Source: Gillisella vitis
GTDB taxonomy: Bacteria; Pseudomonadota; Alphaproteobacteria; Rhizobiales; Rhizobiaceae
NCBI RefSeq assembly: GCF_001541345.2
Contig: NZ_LMVL02000003.1
Location: forward strand, 868,001-932,000
Direction: 5' to 3'
DNA length: 64,000 nucleotides
Position numbers and translations under genes: made by a program. The notes beneath the pieces are model-generated. The model searched no databases. It was given only the letters and a program-made list of their open reading frames with translations, and was not told where the DNA came from. The stretch's first letter is position 1; every line of letters starts with the position of its first letter. This document shows, piece after piece, positions 20,962 to 31,318 of the stretch.

Positions 20962-22851
20962 ATGCTCGTGATCCTGAGAAAAGCTGCCGGCACCTGGGTG
21001 GCAAAAGGGCTTCTTCTTTTGCTTGTCGCATCCTTCGCGATCTGGGGCATTTCCAGCTCGATCATGAGCGATACGTCGGACAAGGTCATCAAGGTCGGCA
21101 GCCAGAGCGTCAATTCCAACGAATTCCGCCTCGCCTATCAGCGGCAGATCTCCGATCTCAGCCGCCGTTTCGGCACGCAATTGACAAGCGAGCAGGCCCG
21201 TTCACTCGGCATCGAGTCGCAGGTTTATCAGCAGCTGGTCGCGGGAGCGGCCCTCGATCAGCTGGCTTCAGACATGAACCTCGGCCTTTCCCAGGACCGC
21301 CTGGCGCAGTTGATCGGCGACGATCCGGCCTTCAAGAACACCAATGGCCAGTTCGACCGCCAATTGTTCACTTCTCGCCTGCGCAATTCCGGCATTCGCG
21401 AGCAGGATTATATCACCGAGCGCTCCAAGGTCGCTGTTCGCAGCCAGATCGTCGATGCGACAGCGGAAGGGTTCGTGCCTCCGAAAGTGCTGGTCGATGC
21501 GTTGAAACTCTATCGCCAGGAAAGCCGCAGCATTGACTACCTGCTGCTGACCACTGCCAATATCGACCCGATCAAGGCACCGGACGAAACGGTTCTGAAA
21601 ACCTGGTTCAACACGATGAAATCGCGCTACCGCGCGCCGGAATATCGCAGCTTTTCCTATGTAAAACTGGAGCCTGCCGATATCGCCGATGCGAAAGCGG
21701 TGACCGACGAGCAGGTGAAGCAGGAATACGACGCCAACCTCAAGAAATTCGAAGTGGCCGGCACCCGGACGCTGGAGCAGTTGACCTTCCCGACCAAGGA
21801 ACTGGCCGAAACCGCTGCTCAGTCGCTGAAGAATGGCAAGACCTTCGATCAGTTGGTCGCCGACCAAGGCAAGACGGCGACAGATGTGCTGCTGGGTGAT
21901 TTCACCCGGGCTGATATTCCCGACCAGAAGCTGGCCGATGCCGCATTTGCTGTCGCAAAAGACAGCGATACGACACCTGTCGTTGAGGGCGCCTTCGGAC
22001 CGGTTATTCTGCGGGTCAGCAATATCAAGCCAAGCCGCACGAAGACGCTGGATGAAGTCAAGGATCAGATTCGCGCCGATCTTGCCGCCAATGCCGCAGC
22101 CCAGCAGATCAATGACGTGCATGATCGGTTCGAGGATATGCGCGCCTCCGGTTCGAGCCTGGAGGAAGCCGCCACCAAGGCTGGCCTGAAAGCCATCAAG
22201 GTTGACGGGATCGATGCCCAGGGACAGGACAAGACCGGCAAGCAAGCAGAAAACTTGCCTGAAAAAGCCAATCTATTGAAATCAGTCTTCGAAACCGAAG
22301 CGGGCGCGGAACCCCTGCCGCTGAATATCGGCAGAAATGGCTATCTGTGGTTCGACGTGACAGCCGTTGATGCATCTCGCGAGAGAACGCTGGATGAGGT
22401 CAAGGACAAGGCCATCTCCGACTGGACCACCGAGCAGCAAAAACAAGCGCTCGGCGCCAAAGTAGAGCAGTTGAAGGCCAAGGCCGATACGGGGGTGGCG
22501 CTGGCTGACCTCGCAACTGAACTGGCCATCGGCGTTGAGACCAAGGCCGGTCTTCGCCGCGATACCGAAGATCCGGTGCTCGGCCCTGCCGCCGTCCAGG
22601 CCGCATTCCGTGGACCTTCCGGCACGATTGGCTCGGCAGTTGGTGCCGATCCGATGACCCAGATTCTGTTGAAGGTCACGGATGTCAACACCCAGCCAAC
22701 CGGCGATGTCGTCGACCAGCAAGAGGGCCAGATTACCGCGCTGGCCAAATCCGCTGGTGACGATATTCTCGACCAGATGGTCAACCAGTTGCAGACCAAA
22801 TATGGCGTCACTATCAATCAGGCGCTGGCCCAGCAGGCCATCACACGCTGA
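20962..22851 (+). CDS. ppiD: Periplasmic folding factor, PpiD/SurA-like peptidyl-prolyl isomerase
   Basis: A membrane-anchored periplasmic chaperone of 629 residues. One N-terminal membrane helix (VAKGLLLLLVASFAIWGISSSI, near 15-36) is followed by a SurA_N-like region (KVGSQSVNSNEFRLAYQRQI...). A parvulin-type domain lies around 255-370 and a second SurA-like tail follows. The parvulin segment is degenerate, as in many PpiD proteins, so activity may be mainly chaperone-like. It helps outer-membrane and secreted proteins fold. It precedes trpD by 21 bp, so may be co-transcribed with it. Confidence 0.85.
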   Translation: MLVILRKAAGTWVAKGLLLLLVASFAIWGISSSIMSDTSDKVIKVGSQSVNSNEFRLAYQRQISDLSRRFGTQLTSEQARSLGIESQVYQQLVAGAALDQLASDMNLGLSQDRLAQLIGDDPAFKNTNGQFDRQLFTSRLRNSGIREQDYITERSKVAVRSQIVDATAEGFVPPKVLVDALKLYRQESRSIDYLLLTTANIDPIKAPDETVLKTWFNTMKSRYRAPEYRSFSYVKLEPADIADAKAVTDEQVKQEYDANLKKFEVAGTRTLEQLTFPTKELAETAAQSLKNGKTFDQLVADQGKTATDVLLGDFTRADIPDQKLADAAFAVAKDSDTTPVVEGAFGPVILRVSNIKPSRTKTLDEVKDQIRADLAANAAAQQINDVHDRFEDMRASGSSLEEAATKAGLKAIKVDGIDAQGQDKTGKQAENLPEKANLLKSVFETEAGAEPLPLNIGRNGYLWFDVTAVDASRERTLDEVKDKAISDWTTEQQKQALGAKVEQLKAKADTGVALADLATELAIGVETKAGLRRDTEDPVLGPAAVQAAFRGPSGTIGSAVGADPMTQILLKVTDVNTQPTGDVVDQQEGQITALAKSAGDDILDQMVNQLQTKYGVTINQALAQQAITR

Positions 22852-22872
22852 ACCGCCGGGAGGGCGAAGCAT

Positions 22873-23895
22873 ATGAACGGGCTGAAGCCATTCATCGCAA
22901 AAGTCGCCAGCGGGCAAGCACTGACACGGGATGAGGCGGCAGACGCCTTCAACATCCTGATGTCGGGAGAGGCAACGCCCGCCCAGATCGGCGGCTTCCT
23001 GATCGCCCTGCGCATGCGCGGCGAAACTGTGCCGGAGATTGTCGGCGCGGTCACCGTCATGCGCCAAAAAATGCTGCCGGTCACCGCCCCCGCGGATGCC
23101 ATCGACATCGTTGGAACGGGCGGAGATGGAACCGGGACTTATAATATCTCGACGCTGGCGGCCCTGATTGTTGCAGGCGCCGGCGTTCCGGTCGCCAAGC
23201 ACGGCAACAAGGCGCTCAGTTCGAAATCCGGCGCAGCCGATAGCCTGACCGCACTCGGCGTCAAGCTGGATATCGATCCTGCCATCATTGGCCGCTGCAT
23301 ATCGGAGGCTGGCGTCGGCTTCATGTTTGCCCAGTTGCACCACTCCGCCATGCGTCATGTTGGCCCGGCGAGGGTGGAGCTTGGCACCCGCACCATTTTC
23401 AATCTTCTGGGACCGCTCGCCAATCCGGCTGGCGTCAAAAAGCAGTTGCTTGGCGTCTATGCGCCCGAATGGGTGATACCGCTGGCCGAAACCCTGCGTG
23501 ACCTGGGCAGTGAGAGCATCTGGGTCGTGCATGGCAATGGCCTTGATGAAATCACCACGACCGGAACGACGCAGGTGGCGGCCCTTGAACAAGGCAAGAT
23601 CCGGAGTTTTGAGCTGACGCCCGGTGACTTCGGCGTGGAGCAGGTTGAATTGGCCGCCCTGAAGGGCGGCGACGGCGAATATAATGCCAAGGCCTTGCGC
23701 GCTGTTCTTGAAGGTGAGAAAAATGCCTACCGCGACGTGGCGCTGTGCAATGCCGCCGCAGCCCTGGTGATTGCCGGAAAAGCCACCACATTGGCAGAGG
23801 GCATGGCGCTCGGCGCGCATGCGCTGGACAGCGGCGCTGCCCTGAAACGGCTTGAGACACTGATTTCTGTCTCTAATGGAGAACATTCGGCATGA
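22873..23895 (+). CDS. trpD: Anthranilate phosphoribosyltransferase
   Basis: Transfers phosphoribose from PRPP to anthranilate, the second step of tryptophan synthesis. It has 340 residues, full length. The PRPP-binding motif is [38 protein letters not shown] and [31 protein letters not shown] are typical TrpD segments. The start follows GGGAGGGCGAAGC. The end overlaps trpC by 4 bp (ATGA). Confidence 0.97.
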   Translation: MNGLKPFIAKVASGQALTRDEAADAFNILMSGEATPAQIGGFLIALRMRGETVPEIVGAVTVMRQKMLPVTAPADAIDIVGTGGDGTGTYNISTLAALIVAGAGVPVAKHGNKALSSKSGAADSLTALGVKLDIDPAIIGRCISEAGVGFMFAQLHHSAMRHVGPARVELGTRTIFNLLGPLANPAGVKKQLLGVYAPEWVIPLAETLRDLGSESIWVVHGNGLDEITTTGTTQVAALEQGKIRSFELTPGDFGVEQVELAALKGGDGEYNAKALRAVLEGEKNAYRDVALCNAAAALVIAGKATTLAEGMALGAHALDSGAALKRLETLISVSNGEHSA

Positions 23896-24707
23896 GTGAC
23901 ATCCTGAAGAAAATCGAAGCCTATAAGCGCGAAGAAATTGCGGCAGCCAAAAGTGCCATCCCCTTCGATGAGATCAAGGCAAGAGCCGCCGACCAACCGC
24001 CAGCGCGCGGCTTCTACAAGGCATTGCGGGCAAAGCAGGCGGCCGGCAATTTCGGACTGATTGCCGAGATCAAGAAGGCCAGCCCGTCAAAAGGCCTGAT
24101 CCGTCCCGATTTTGACCCACCGGCGCTGGCGAGCGCCTATGAAGCGGGCGGGGCTGCCTGTCTGTCGGTCCTGACCGACGCTCCAAGCTTTCAAGGCGCA
24201 CCGGAGTTTTTGGTCGCTGCCCGTGCGGCCTGCACACTTCCGGCGCTGCGCAAGGATTTCATGTTCGAGGCTTATCAGGTGCATGAAGCTCGTGCCTGGG
24301 GCGCGGATTGCATCCTGCTGATCATGGCGTCCCTGTCCGATTCCGAAGCCGCCGATCTGGAGGGGGAAGCCCTGGCGCTCGGCATGGACGTGCTGATCGA
24401 AGTGCATGATGAAGAGGAAATGGTGCGGGCGCTGAAACTCACCTCGCGGCTGGTCGGCATCAACAATCGCAATCTGCGCACGTTCGAGGTCGATCTGGCT
24501 GTCAGCGAACGGCTGGCCACTATGGTTCCCGCCGACCGGCTGCTGGTCGGCGAAAGCGGAATTTTCACCCACGAAGACTGCCTTCGCCTGCAAAAATCTG
24601 GCATCACGACTTTCCTGGTCGGCGAAAGCCTGATGCGCAAAGACGATGTGACTGGCGCAACCAAGGCCTTGTTGACCGGTGCATCCGACCGCATAGCCGC
24701 CGAATGA
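23892..24707 (+). CDS. trpC: Indole-3-glycerol phosphate synthase
   Basis: Cyclises CdRP to indole-3-glycerol phosphate in tryptophan synthesis. It is a TIM barrel of 271 residues, a stand-alone form not fused to TrpF. Signature segments are [15 protein letters not shown] with the catalytic lysine, [37 protein letters not shown] and [12 protein letters not shown]. It is coupled to trpD by a 4-bp overlap and to moaC by another. Confidence 0.97.
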   Translation: MSDILKKIEAYKREEIAAAKSAIPFDEIKARAADQPPARGFYKALRAKQAAGNFGLIAEIKKASPSKGLIRPDFDPPALASAYEAGGAACLSVLTDAPSFQGAPEFLVAARAACTLPALRKDFMFEAYQVHEARAWGADCILLIMASLSDSEAADLEGEALALGMDVLIEVHDEEEMVRALKLTSRLVGINNRNLRTFEVDLAVSERLATMVPADRLLVGESGIFTHEDCLRLQKSGITTFLVGESLMRKDDVTGATKALLTGASDRIAAE

Positions 24708-25189
24708 GCGCCCTCACCCATATCGATGCTGCGGGCGAAGCGCATATGGTCGATGTCGGCGATAAGGCTGAGACCGTGCGGGTCGCCATAGCCGAGGGCC
24801 ATATCCGCATGACGCCGGAAACACTGGTATTGATCCGCGATGGAAATGCCAAGAAGGGCGATGTGATCGGCACGGCGCGGCTCGCTGGCATCATGGCCGC
24901 CAAGCGCACGGCAGACCTGATCCCGCTCTGTCATCCGTTGATGTTGACCAAGGTCAGTGTCGACATCACCGAGGACGCCGCCCTGCCCGGCCTACACGTC
25001 ACGGCAACCGTCAAACTGACTGGCAAGACCGGCGTCGAGATGGAAGCGCTGACTGCCGTTTCGGTGGCCTGCCTGACGATTTACGATATGGCAAAAGCTG
25101 CCGACAAGACCATGGAGATCGGCGGAATTCGCGTCGTTGAAAAGACCGGCGGAAAATCCGGCCCGTTTCGTCATCCGGAGGCTAAATAA
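24704..25189 (+). CDS. moaC: Cyclic pyranopterin monophosphate synthase
   Basis: MoaC completes the first stage of molybdenum cofactor synthesis after MoaA. It has 161 residues. Family motifs are [49 protein letters not shown] and [25 protein letters not shown]. The start overlaps trpC by 4 bp and the stop overlaps moeA by 1 bp (TAATG). No moaA is in the window. Confidence 0.97.
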   Translation: MSALTHIDAAGEAHMVDVGDKAETVRVAIAEGHIRMTPETLVLIRDGNAKKGDVIGTARLAGIMAAKRTADLIPLCHPLMLTKVSVDITEDAALPGLHVTATVKLTGKTGVEMEALTAVSVACLTIYDMAKAADKTMEIGGIRVVEKTGGKSGPFRHPEAK

Positions 25190-26406
25190 TGGCGCTGCTT
25201 CCCGTGGAAGAGGCCCAAGCCAGACTGCTGGCGTCTGCAACCCCGGTGCAGGACACGGAAATTCTGCCGCTCCGCCAAGCCCGCAATCGCATCCTCGCAG
25301 AGGATATCACCGCTCGGCTGACGCAGCCGCCTTTCGATGCCTCGGCCATGGACGGCTACGCGCTGCGGGCCGAAGATGCCCTTACGCCGGGGACTGAATT
25401 GACCGTGATCGGCCAGTCGGCGGCCGGACACGGCTTTGATGGCAGAGTGGGTGTCGGGCAGTGCGTGCGGATCTTTACCGGCGCTCCGGTGCCTGATGGT
25501 GCCGATAGCGTCCTTATCCAGGAAGACACGGAGCCGGCGGAAAACAACCTTCGTATCCGCACCACATTCGCCGCCGTGCAGGGACGCCATATCCGGCCTC
25601 GTGGCCAGGATTTTGCCGAAGGCACGGTTTTGATTCAGGCGGGCAATGTTTTGGATTTTGCAAAGTTGATGCTGGCTGCGAGCGGCAATCATGCAAAAGT
25701 GCCGGTCTATCGAAAACCGCTCATCGCTCTTATCACCACCGGTGACGAACTGGTTGCCCCTGGCACTGCGCCAGGGCCAAGCCAAATCATCGCCTCTAAC
25801 ACATTTGCTATTGCCGCCCTTGCCGAAAATCTCGGCGCGGATGTGCTGGATCTCGGTATCGTCCCTGATGAACAGGACGCCATCGTCGCAGCCATCCGCA
25901 AGGCGGAAGCCGCAGGCGCGGACGTGCTGGTGACAACTGGCGGCGCATCGGTCGGTGACCACGACCTGGTGCAGGCAGCGCTCACCGATGCGGGCATGGT
26001 GCTGGATTTCTGGAAAATTGCCATGCGCCCCGGCAAACCGCTGATGGTGGGCAAGCTCGGACCGATGCATGTGCTCGGCCTGCCCGGCAATCCCATCTCC
26101 AGCATGGTCTGTAGCCTGCTGTTTCTCGAACCGCTGATCGCCAAGCTCGGCCATCGCCCGCTGCCGCAGCGCCTCAAACACGCCCGCACGGCAACCGCCC
26201 TTGCCGCCAACGATCAGCGACAGGACTATCTGCGCGCCCAATTGCGGGTCGATTCAGCGGATGGCCTTTGGGTGACCAGCTTTCCTAAACAGGACTCTTC
26301 CATGATGCGGATTTTCGCCGAGGCCGGGGCTTTAATCGTGCGCCCACCACATGCGTCGGCCCTTCGGGAAGGCGGCCAATGCATGGTGCTGTTGTTGCAT
26401 CCGTAA
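25189..26406 (+). CDS. moeA: Molybdopterin molybdenumtransferase
   Basis: MoeA inserts molybdate into adenylylated molybdopterin. It has 405 residues with the four-domain layout. PPFDASAMDGYALRA marks the N-terminal region, RPRGQDFAEGTVL the domain II segment, the MoCF/MPT-binding domain reads DVLVTTGGASVGDHDLVQ, and GLPGNPISSMVC precedes the C-terminal domain. Its start codon shares a base with the moaC stop, so the two are translationally coupled. Confidence 0.97.
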   Translation: MALLPVEEAQARLLASATPVQDTEILPLRQARNRILAEDITARLTQPPFDASAMDGYALRAEDALTPGTELTVIGQSAAGHGFDGRVGVGQCVRIFTGAPVPDGADSVLIQEDTEPAENNLRIRTTFAAVQGRHIRPRGQDFAEGTVLIQAGNVLDFAKLMLAASGNHAKVPVYRKPLIALITTGDELVAPGTAPGPSQIIASNTFAIAALAENLGADVLDLGIVPDEQDAIVAAIRKAEAAGADVLVTTGGASVGDHDLVQAALTDAGMVLDFWKIAMRPGKPLMVGKLGPMHVLGLPGNPISSMVCSLLFLEPLIAKLGHRPLPQRLKHARTATALAANDQRQDYLRAQLRVDSADGLWVTSFPKQDSSMMRIFAEAGALIVRPPHASALREGGQCMVLLLHP

Positions 26407-26480
26407 ATGCCTCTTGGTGAAAGACATCTGCCGCATTATCTACTGAAGCAACACGCGGACGACTAAATCAGGAGCATGCC

Positions 26481-27185
26481 TTGAAATTTCTGCCTGAACG
26501 TCTGCGCAACCGGATCGAGCCGCGCCTTCTCGCCAGTCTAACCGTGTTGGCCGGGCTTGGGTTGCTGTTTGCAAAAATCGCGGAAGACGTCTTCGATCAG
26601 GAGAGCCATGCCTTCGATCGCGCCATATTGCTGGCGCTGAGGATCAAGGACGATCCGGGCATGACCATCGGCCCACCCTGGCTGGTCAATTCGGTGCGCG
26701 ACATTACCAGTCTTGGCGGCTTCACGGTGATTACCCTCGTCACCGTGCTGACGGTGTTCTATCTGCTTGCGGCGGGCAAGACCCGCAATGCCGTGATTGT
26801 CGGACTGGCGATTTCGCTCGGAGCTGTAGCCGAATCCAGTCTGAAACTGCTGTTTTCCCGTGCCAGGCCTGATGTGGTTCCGCATCTGGTCAGTGTGCAG
26901 ACAATGAGCTTTCCAAGCGGCCATGCCATGATGTCGGCCATTACCTACTTGACGCTAGGCGCTATGCTTGCCCGCGCCCAGCCGACATGGCAATTGCGCT
27001 ATTTCACCTTTGGTGCTGGCCTGTTCCTGACGCTGTTGATCGGCGTCAGCCGGGTGTTTCTCGGCGTGCATTGGCCAACGGATATCATAGCGGGCTGGAC
27101 GGTCGGTGGTGCCTGGGCGCTGTGCGTCTGGATGATTGCCGATGCGTTGAACCGCCGTCGTACTCCGCTGGAACCGGAACAGTAA
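26481..27185 (+). CDS. PAP2-superfamily membrane phosphatase
   Basis: An integral-membrane phosphatase of 234 residues. The type 2 phosphatidic-acid-phosphatase motifs are complete: K-X6-RP as KLLFSRARP, PSGH in SFPSGHAMMS, and SR-X5-H-X3-D as SRVFLGVHWPTD. There are six hydrophobic segments. Likely substrates are lipid phosphates such as phosphatidylglycerol phosphate or undecaprenyl pyrophosphate; the sequence does not decide. The start is TTG at 26481, with GGAG 6 bp upstream. The nearby ATG at 26475 is out of frame and meets a stop two codons later. Confidence 0.88.
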   Translation: MKFLPERLRNRIEPRLLASLTVLAGLGLLFAKIAEDVFDQESHAFDRAILLALRIKDDPGMTIGPPWLVNSVRDITSLGGFTVITLVTVLTVFYLLAAGKTRNAVIVGLAISLGAVAESSLKLLFSRARPDVVPHLVSVQTMSFPSGHAMMSAITYLTLGAMLARAQPTWQLRYFTFGAGLFLTLLIGVSRVFLGVHWPTDIIAGWTVGGAWALCVWMIADALNRRRTPLEPEQ

Positions 27186-28640
27186 TCAGCCGATCAGCCG
27201 GTCCAGCCAGGCCTTGTCCAGCACGCTTTCCAGCTCATGCGCGAGATCGTCCAGCGCCTGTTCGACGCTTTGCCGGTAATTTTCGGTCGTGTTGCTGATC
27301 CCGAAGCTTTGCAGCAGCGCGGCCCGGTAGCCGTCATTGGCAAACAGCCCATGCAGATAAGTCCCCATCACCTTGCCATCGGCGGAAACGGCCCCATCGG
27401 CGCGACCACGGATCGTCAGGGCAGGACGCTGGCAATCCGGGCCATCGGTCTGGCCGAGGTGGATTTCATAGCCAGTCAACGACACATCATATTCCAGCGA
27501 ATGGGCGGCGCTGTTGCGCACGGTCTTTTCCGGCGCCATCTCGGTGTCGATCTCAAGCAAACCGAGGCCATCGACGCGGCAAGGTGCTCCCTCCAGCCCC
27601 AGCGGATCGGCGACGCTATTGCCCAGTATCTGATAGCCGCCGCAAATGCCAATGATCCGCCCACCACGCCGACGATGCAGGGCGAGGTCTTTGTCCCATC
27701 CCTGCGCGCGCAGGTCCGCCAGATCGCCAATCGTTGCCTTCGAGCCCGGCAGGATCACCAGTGCCGCATCGACGGGCAAGGGTTCGCCAGGACGTACATA
27801 GACCAGATCAACGGAAGGTTCCGTGGCCAGCGGATCGAAATCGTCGAAATTGGCAATACGTGACAAAACCGGCACGGCAATCTTCAAAGCACCCGTCGAC
27901 CTGCGGCTCAATCGTTCCAGCGCCACGCTGTCTTCCGGCGGCAAGCGGCCAGCGGCCTTCAGCCAAGGCACGATGCCGAAACTCGGCCAGCCGGTGTAGC
28001 GGGCGATGGCTTCGATACCGTCGGCAAACAGGCTCTGCTCACCCCGAAACTTGTTGATGATATAGCCGCAGATCATCCGGCGGTCTTCCTCCGGCAGGAT
28101 GGCATGGGTGCCGACCAGCGAGGCAATCACCCCGCCGCGGTCAATATCGCCGACCAGCACCACCGGCACGTTGGCGCGGGTGGCAAAGCCCATATTGGCG
28201 ATGTCGCCTGCCCTCAGATTGATCTCGGCTGGCGACCCCGCGCCCTCGACAATCACCAGATCAGCCCCAGCCTTTATCTCCTCAAAACTGTCAAGTACGG
28301 CACCCAGCAATTGCGGTTTCAGCCGCTGGTAATCGCGGCCCTTCGCCTGGCCAAACACGCGGCCTTGCACGATGATCTGGCTGCCGATCTCGCTTTGCGG
28401 CTTCAGCAAAACCGGGTTCATATGCACCGAGGATGGCACGCCACAGGCCAACGCCTGGAGCCATTGCGCCCTGCCGATTTCCCCGCCATCATCAGCCACG
28501 GCAGCATTGTTGGACATGTTCTGCGGCTTGAACGGACGCACGACACGCCCATGCAGCCGTGCCAACCGGCAAAGCCCCGCCACCAGCACCGTCTTGCCGA
28601 CATCCGAGCCGGTGCCCTGGAGCATCACCATCCGCGTCAT
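27186..28640 (-). CDS. cobQ: Cobyric acid synthase
   Basis: Amidates four side chains of adenosyl-cobyrinic a,c-diamide, using glutamine and ATP, in B12 synthesis. It has 484 residues, the usual length. The dethiobiotin-synthase-like ATP site is MLQGTGSDVGKTVLVAGLCR. A middle region reads VIVEGAGSPAEINLRAGDIANMG. The glutamine amidotransferase domain has its nucleophile in GICGGYQILG, and a triad His is in GTYLHGLFANDGYR. No cob neighbours are in the window, and no B12 riboswitch is visible upstream. The product route feeds the B12-dependent NrdJ encoded 20 kb away. Confidence 0.96.
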   Translation of the reverse strand: MTRMVMLQGTGSDVGKTVLVAGLCRLARLHGRVVRPFKPQNMSNNAAVADDGGEIGRAQWLQALACGVPSSVHMNPVLLKPQSEIGSQIIVQGRVFGQAKGRDYQRLKPQLLGAVLDSFEEIKAGADLVIVEGAGSPAEINLRAGDIANMGFATRANVPVVLVGDIDRGGVIASLVGTHAILPEEDRRMICGYIINKFRGEQSLFADGIEAIARYTGWPSFGIVPWLKAAGRLPPEDSVALERLSRRSTGALKIAVPVLSRIANFDDFDPLATEPSVDLVYVRPGEPLPVDAALVILPGSKATIGDLADLRAQGWDKDLALHRRRGGRIIGICGGYQILGNSVADPLGLEGAPCRVDGLGLLEIDTEMAPEKTVRNSAAHSLEYDVSLTGYEIHLGQTDGPDCQRPALTIRGRADGAVSADGKVMGTYLHGLFANDGYRAALLQSFGISNTTENYRQSVEQALDDLAHELESVLDKAWLDRLIG

Positions 28641-29207
28641 GACGTTTGCCAGCTCCTGTAATTTGGTTCAAAGCGCAGCCATGTTCAGAATAGGCGACGC
28701 GTCTTTCTACCAGATCTCATGTCGATGGTTTGTGGTATGGCCTGCGGCCCGCTGGAAGGCAATGGCGGTCAAAGATTGGTTTTTCCACAGGTTTTCCTGA
28801 AAAGCATAGAGAGCCAGCAGGGACCGGCATGATTGACAGCGCCGAATTCCGTGCTTTTTTCAGTCCATTGGGGCTTATAGGGACGCAGGAGCACTCGGAT
28901 TCATCCATGAAGGCACAGGTGTTTGCATGGCACTTAATGGCTTTTATGCGACATTTATTCGAACAAAAAGCTGCAAGACGGTTGATTTATACGGCCAAGC
29001 CCCTACCCTTGTCACTGTCGTAAACAGACAAGGACTGCTACGGGACTGCCCAGCACTCAGAATCCGCTAGGCTTGCCGACAAGCGGTCCTTCCATCCAAT
29101 ATTCCCGACCCGGGTTGCGAAATATGCGGCCGGGATCGGCTGTCATGCGTGAAAACTGTCACGCCCATGCGCTAAACATGCGCCAATAAAACGGAGAACT
29201 CCACGAT
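28641..29207. other. 567-bp intergenic region between divergent cobQ and the betaine transporter
   Basis: This stretch contains no frame with coding character. AGCCAG..GACCGGCA at 28812-28829 resembles a B12 box, but it has an insertion and lacks the upstream riboswitch elements. The last 100 bp must hold the promoter of the transporter. ACGGAG lies 11 bp before the ATG at 29208. Confidence 0.5.
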
Positions 29208-30206
29208 ATGAGGACATTGCTCGTTTCCACGATACTCGCCGCCGGATTGTATGGCATGGCCGGTTCTGCCGAGGCTGCCGATTGCGGCTCGGTCTCCATT
29301 GCGGAAATGAACTGGGCCTCGGCCGGCGTTGCGGCCAATGTCGACAAGATCATTCTGGAAAGCGGTTATGGGTGTTCCGTCAATCTGGTGACTGGCGATA
29401 CCATGCCAACCTTCACCTCGATGAATGAAAAGGGTGAGCCGGATCTGGCCCCTGAACTTTGGGTCAACACGATTCAAAAACCGCTGGCGGAAGCCGTCAA
29501 GGACGGTCGCCTGCTCAAAGCCGCACGTATTCTGAAGGATGGCGGCGTTGAAGGCTGGTGGGTTCCGAAATACATCACCGACGAGCATCCCGATATCAAG
29601 ACTGTCCAGGACGCACTGAAACATCCCGAGCTTTTCCCGGCGCCGGAAGATTCGTCCAAGGGCGCCGTTACCAATTGTCCATCCGGTTGGGCCTGTCAGG
29701 TCACCACCGAGAATATCTACAGGGCGTTGAAGGGTGACGACGCAGGCTTCCAGCTTGTCGACAGCGGTTCCTCTGCCGCACTGGACGGCTCGATTGCCAA
29801 TGCCATTGAAAAGAAGCAGGGATGGCTTGGCTATTACTGGGCGCCAACAGCCATTCTTGGCAAATACGATATGGTCAAGCTTGGCATGGATACCAGTTTC
29901 GACAAGGCGGAATGGGACCGCTGCACCTCGGTTGCCGATTGTGCCGATCCCCGCGTCAACGATTATCCCGTCACGGATGTCTATAGTGTCGTCACCAAGA
30001 GCTTTGCCGAGAAGGCCGGCGTGACGATGGACTATGTCGGCAAACGCCAGTGGGACAATGAAACCATCGGTAAGGTGCTCGCCTGGATGAGTGTAAACCA
30101 GGCGGACAATGCCGATGCAGCCGAATACTTCCTGAAGACATACCCTGATGTCTGGACGCAGTGGGTCTCGCCCGAGGTCGCTGAAAAGGTCAAGGCAGCT
30201 CTTTAA
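29208..30206 (+). CDS. Quaternary-amine (glycine betaine/choline-type) ABC transporter binding protein
   Basis: Periplasmic binding protein of the OpuAC/ProX superfamily, 332 residues. The signal peptide (residues 1-23, cleavage after AEA) precedes ADCGSVSIAEMNWASAGVAANV, where Trp in the MNW motif is a typical aromatic-cage residue. Other candidate cage aromatics are in GGVEGWWVPKY and QGWLGYYWAPTA. The presence of internal cysteines (GYGC, NCPSGWAC, DRCTSVADC) suggests disulfides. It heads a three-gene operon with permease and ATPase. Betaine, proline betaine and choline are all possible ligands. Confidence 0.88.
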   Translation: MRTLLVSTILAAGLYGMAGSAEAADCGSVSIAEMNWASAGVAANVDKIILESGYGCSVNLVTGDTMPTFTSMNEKGEPDLAPELWVNTIQKPLAEAVKDGRLLKAARILKDGGVEGWWVPKYITDEHPDIKTVQDALKHPELFPAPEDSSKGAVTNCPSGWACQVTTENIYRALKGDDAGFQLVDSGSSAALDGSIANAIEKKQGWLGYYWAPTAILGKYDMVKLGMDTSFDKAEWDRCTSVADCADPRVNDYPVTDVYSVVTKSFAEKAGVTMDYVGKRQWDNETIGKVLAWMSVNQADNADAAEYFLKTYPDVWTQWVSPEVAEKVKAAL

Positions 30207-30267
30207 TAACGCCCGGGAGGCCGCCTTGGCGATCTCTCGTCAGTGATGAAATACCCCTCGCGGGTGG

Positions 30268-30287
30268 CGGTGGACATGTCTCCACCG
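30268..30287 (+). other. Intercistronic hairpin after the binding-protein gene
   Basis: CGGTGGA (30268-30274) pairs with TCCACCG (30281-30287) around a 6-base loop. It lies between the binding-protein and permease genes, as with the larger hairpin in aap. It has no T-run. Confidence 0.5.
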
Positions 30288-30403
30288 TCATTCTTGCGGC
30301 GGCTTGGCCATGCCAACGCCCCGCTACACTACAAATGATCAAGCCGCGTCGATAAAGCCGAATACACCGGCATTGGCATTGATCCGTACGATAAGGAGCA
30401 CAT

Positions 30404-31318
30404 ATGGCATCTGCTATCTGTAGCTATATCCCCACCCTCCTCTGCCGGTTTCCGGCGGTGGATGACACTCTCATGCGGAGTTTCAAGAAGACCGTCGATA
30501 CCGGGTTCAAGACGTTCGTCCGCTCCTACGGCGATTTTCTCGACGGACTGACCATGCCGCTGCAATGGTTCCTGAACTGGCTTCAGGCGTTGTTCGTCGA
30601 TACGCCCTGGATCGTGATGATCGTCGCACTGGCCGCCATTGTCTACGGCGTCAGCCGCAATTGGCGCATCACGCTCGGCACGGCCCTTGCCATGGTATTG
30701 ATCGGCATGGCCGGTCTCTGGCAGGATACCATGATAACGCTGGCCATGGTGACGGTATGCACGCTCTGCGCCATCGTCATCGGTATCCCTCTCGGCATCT
30801 GGATGGCGCGGTCCGACCGCGCCCAATCGGTCTTCAATCCGATACTCGACGTGATGCAGACAATGCCGAGCTTCGTCTATCTGATCCCCGTGGTGATGAT
30901 TTTCGGCATCGGCAAGGTGCCGGGCCTGATCGCCGTGGTGATCTATGCCATCGCGCCGATTATCCGGCTTACCAATCTCGGTATCCGCCTTGTCAGCCGC
31001 GAAGCCATCGAAGCGGCGGATGCTTTCGGGTCGTCGGAGCGGCAGAAACTGTTCAATGTCCAGATCCCGTTGGCGCTTCCCAACATCATGGCGGGCATTA
31101 ACCAGACGATCATGATGTCGCTGGCCATGGTGGTCATTGCCTCGATGATCGGGGTTGGCGGGCTCGGCAAGAATGTCTTGCAGGCCATCACCAACCAGTT
31201 CTTCACCATCGGCCTGCTCAACGGCTTTGCCCTTGTGGCAATCGCCATCATTTTTGACCGGGCAAGCCAGGCCTATGGCAAACGCCTCCAGAAACATACA
31301 CAGGTGCTGCATGGCTAG
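30404..31318 (+). CDS. Quaternary-amine ABC transporter permease
   Basis: Inner-membrane permease of the ProW/OpuAB type, 304 residues. An N-terminal soluble part of about 60 residues (ending FVRSYGDFLDGLTMPLQWFLNW) precedes five to six membrane helices. The cytoplasmic coupling loop EAADAFGSSERQKLFNVQIPLALPNIMAGINQ is conserved. The ATG at 30404 follows AAGGAGCACAT. It overlaps the ATPase gene by 8 bp. It forms a homodimeric pore with the binding protein and the downstream ATPase. Confidence 0.92.
   Translation: MASAICSYIPTLLCRFPAVDDTLMRSFKKTVDTGFKTFVRSYGDFLDGLTMPLQWFLNWLQALFVDTPWIVMIVALAAIVYGVSRNWRITLGTALAMVLIGMAGLWQDTMITLAMVTVCTLCAIVIGIPLGIWMARSDRAQSVFNPILDVMQTMPSFVYLIPVVMIFGIGKVPGLIAVVIYAIAPIIRLTNLGIRLVSREAIEAADAFGSSERQKLFNVQIPLALPNIMAGINQTIMMSLAMVVIASMIGVGGLGKNVLQAITNQFFTIGLLNGFALVAIAIIFDRASQAYGKRLQKHTQVLHG

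Noticed and set aside
28812..28829. B12-box-like sequence upstream of the betaine-type transporter and cobQ
   Set aside because: It has a two-base insertion against the consensus, is on the plus strand pointing away from cobQ, and none of the other conserved riboswitch helices precede it.
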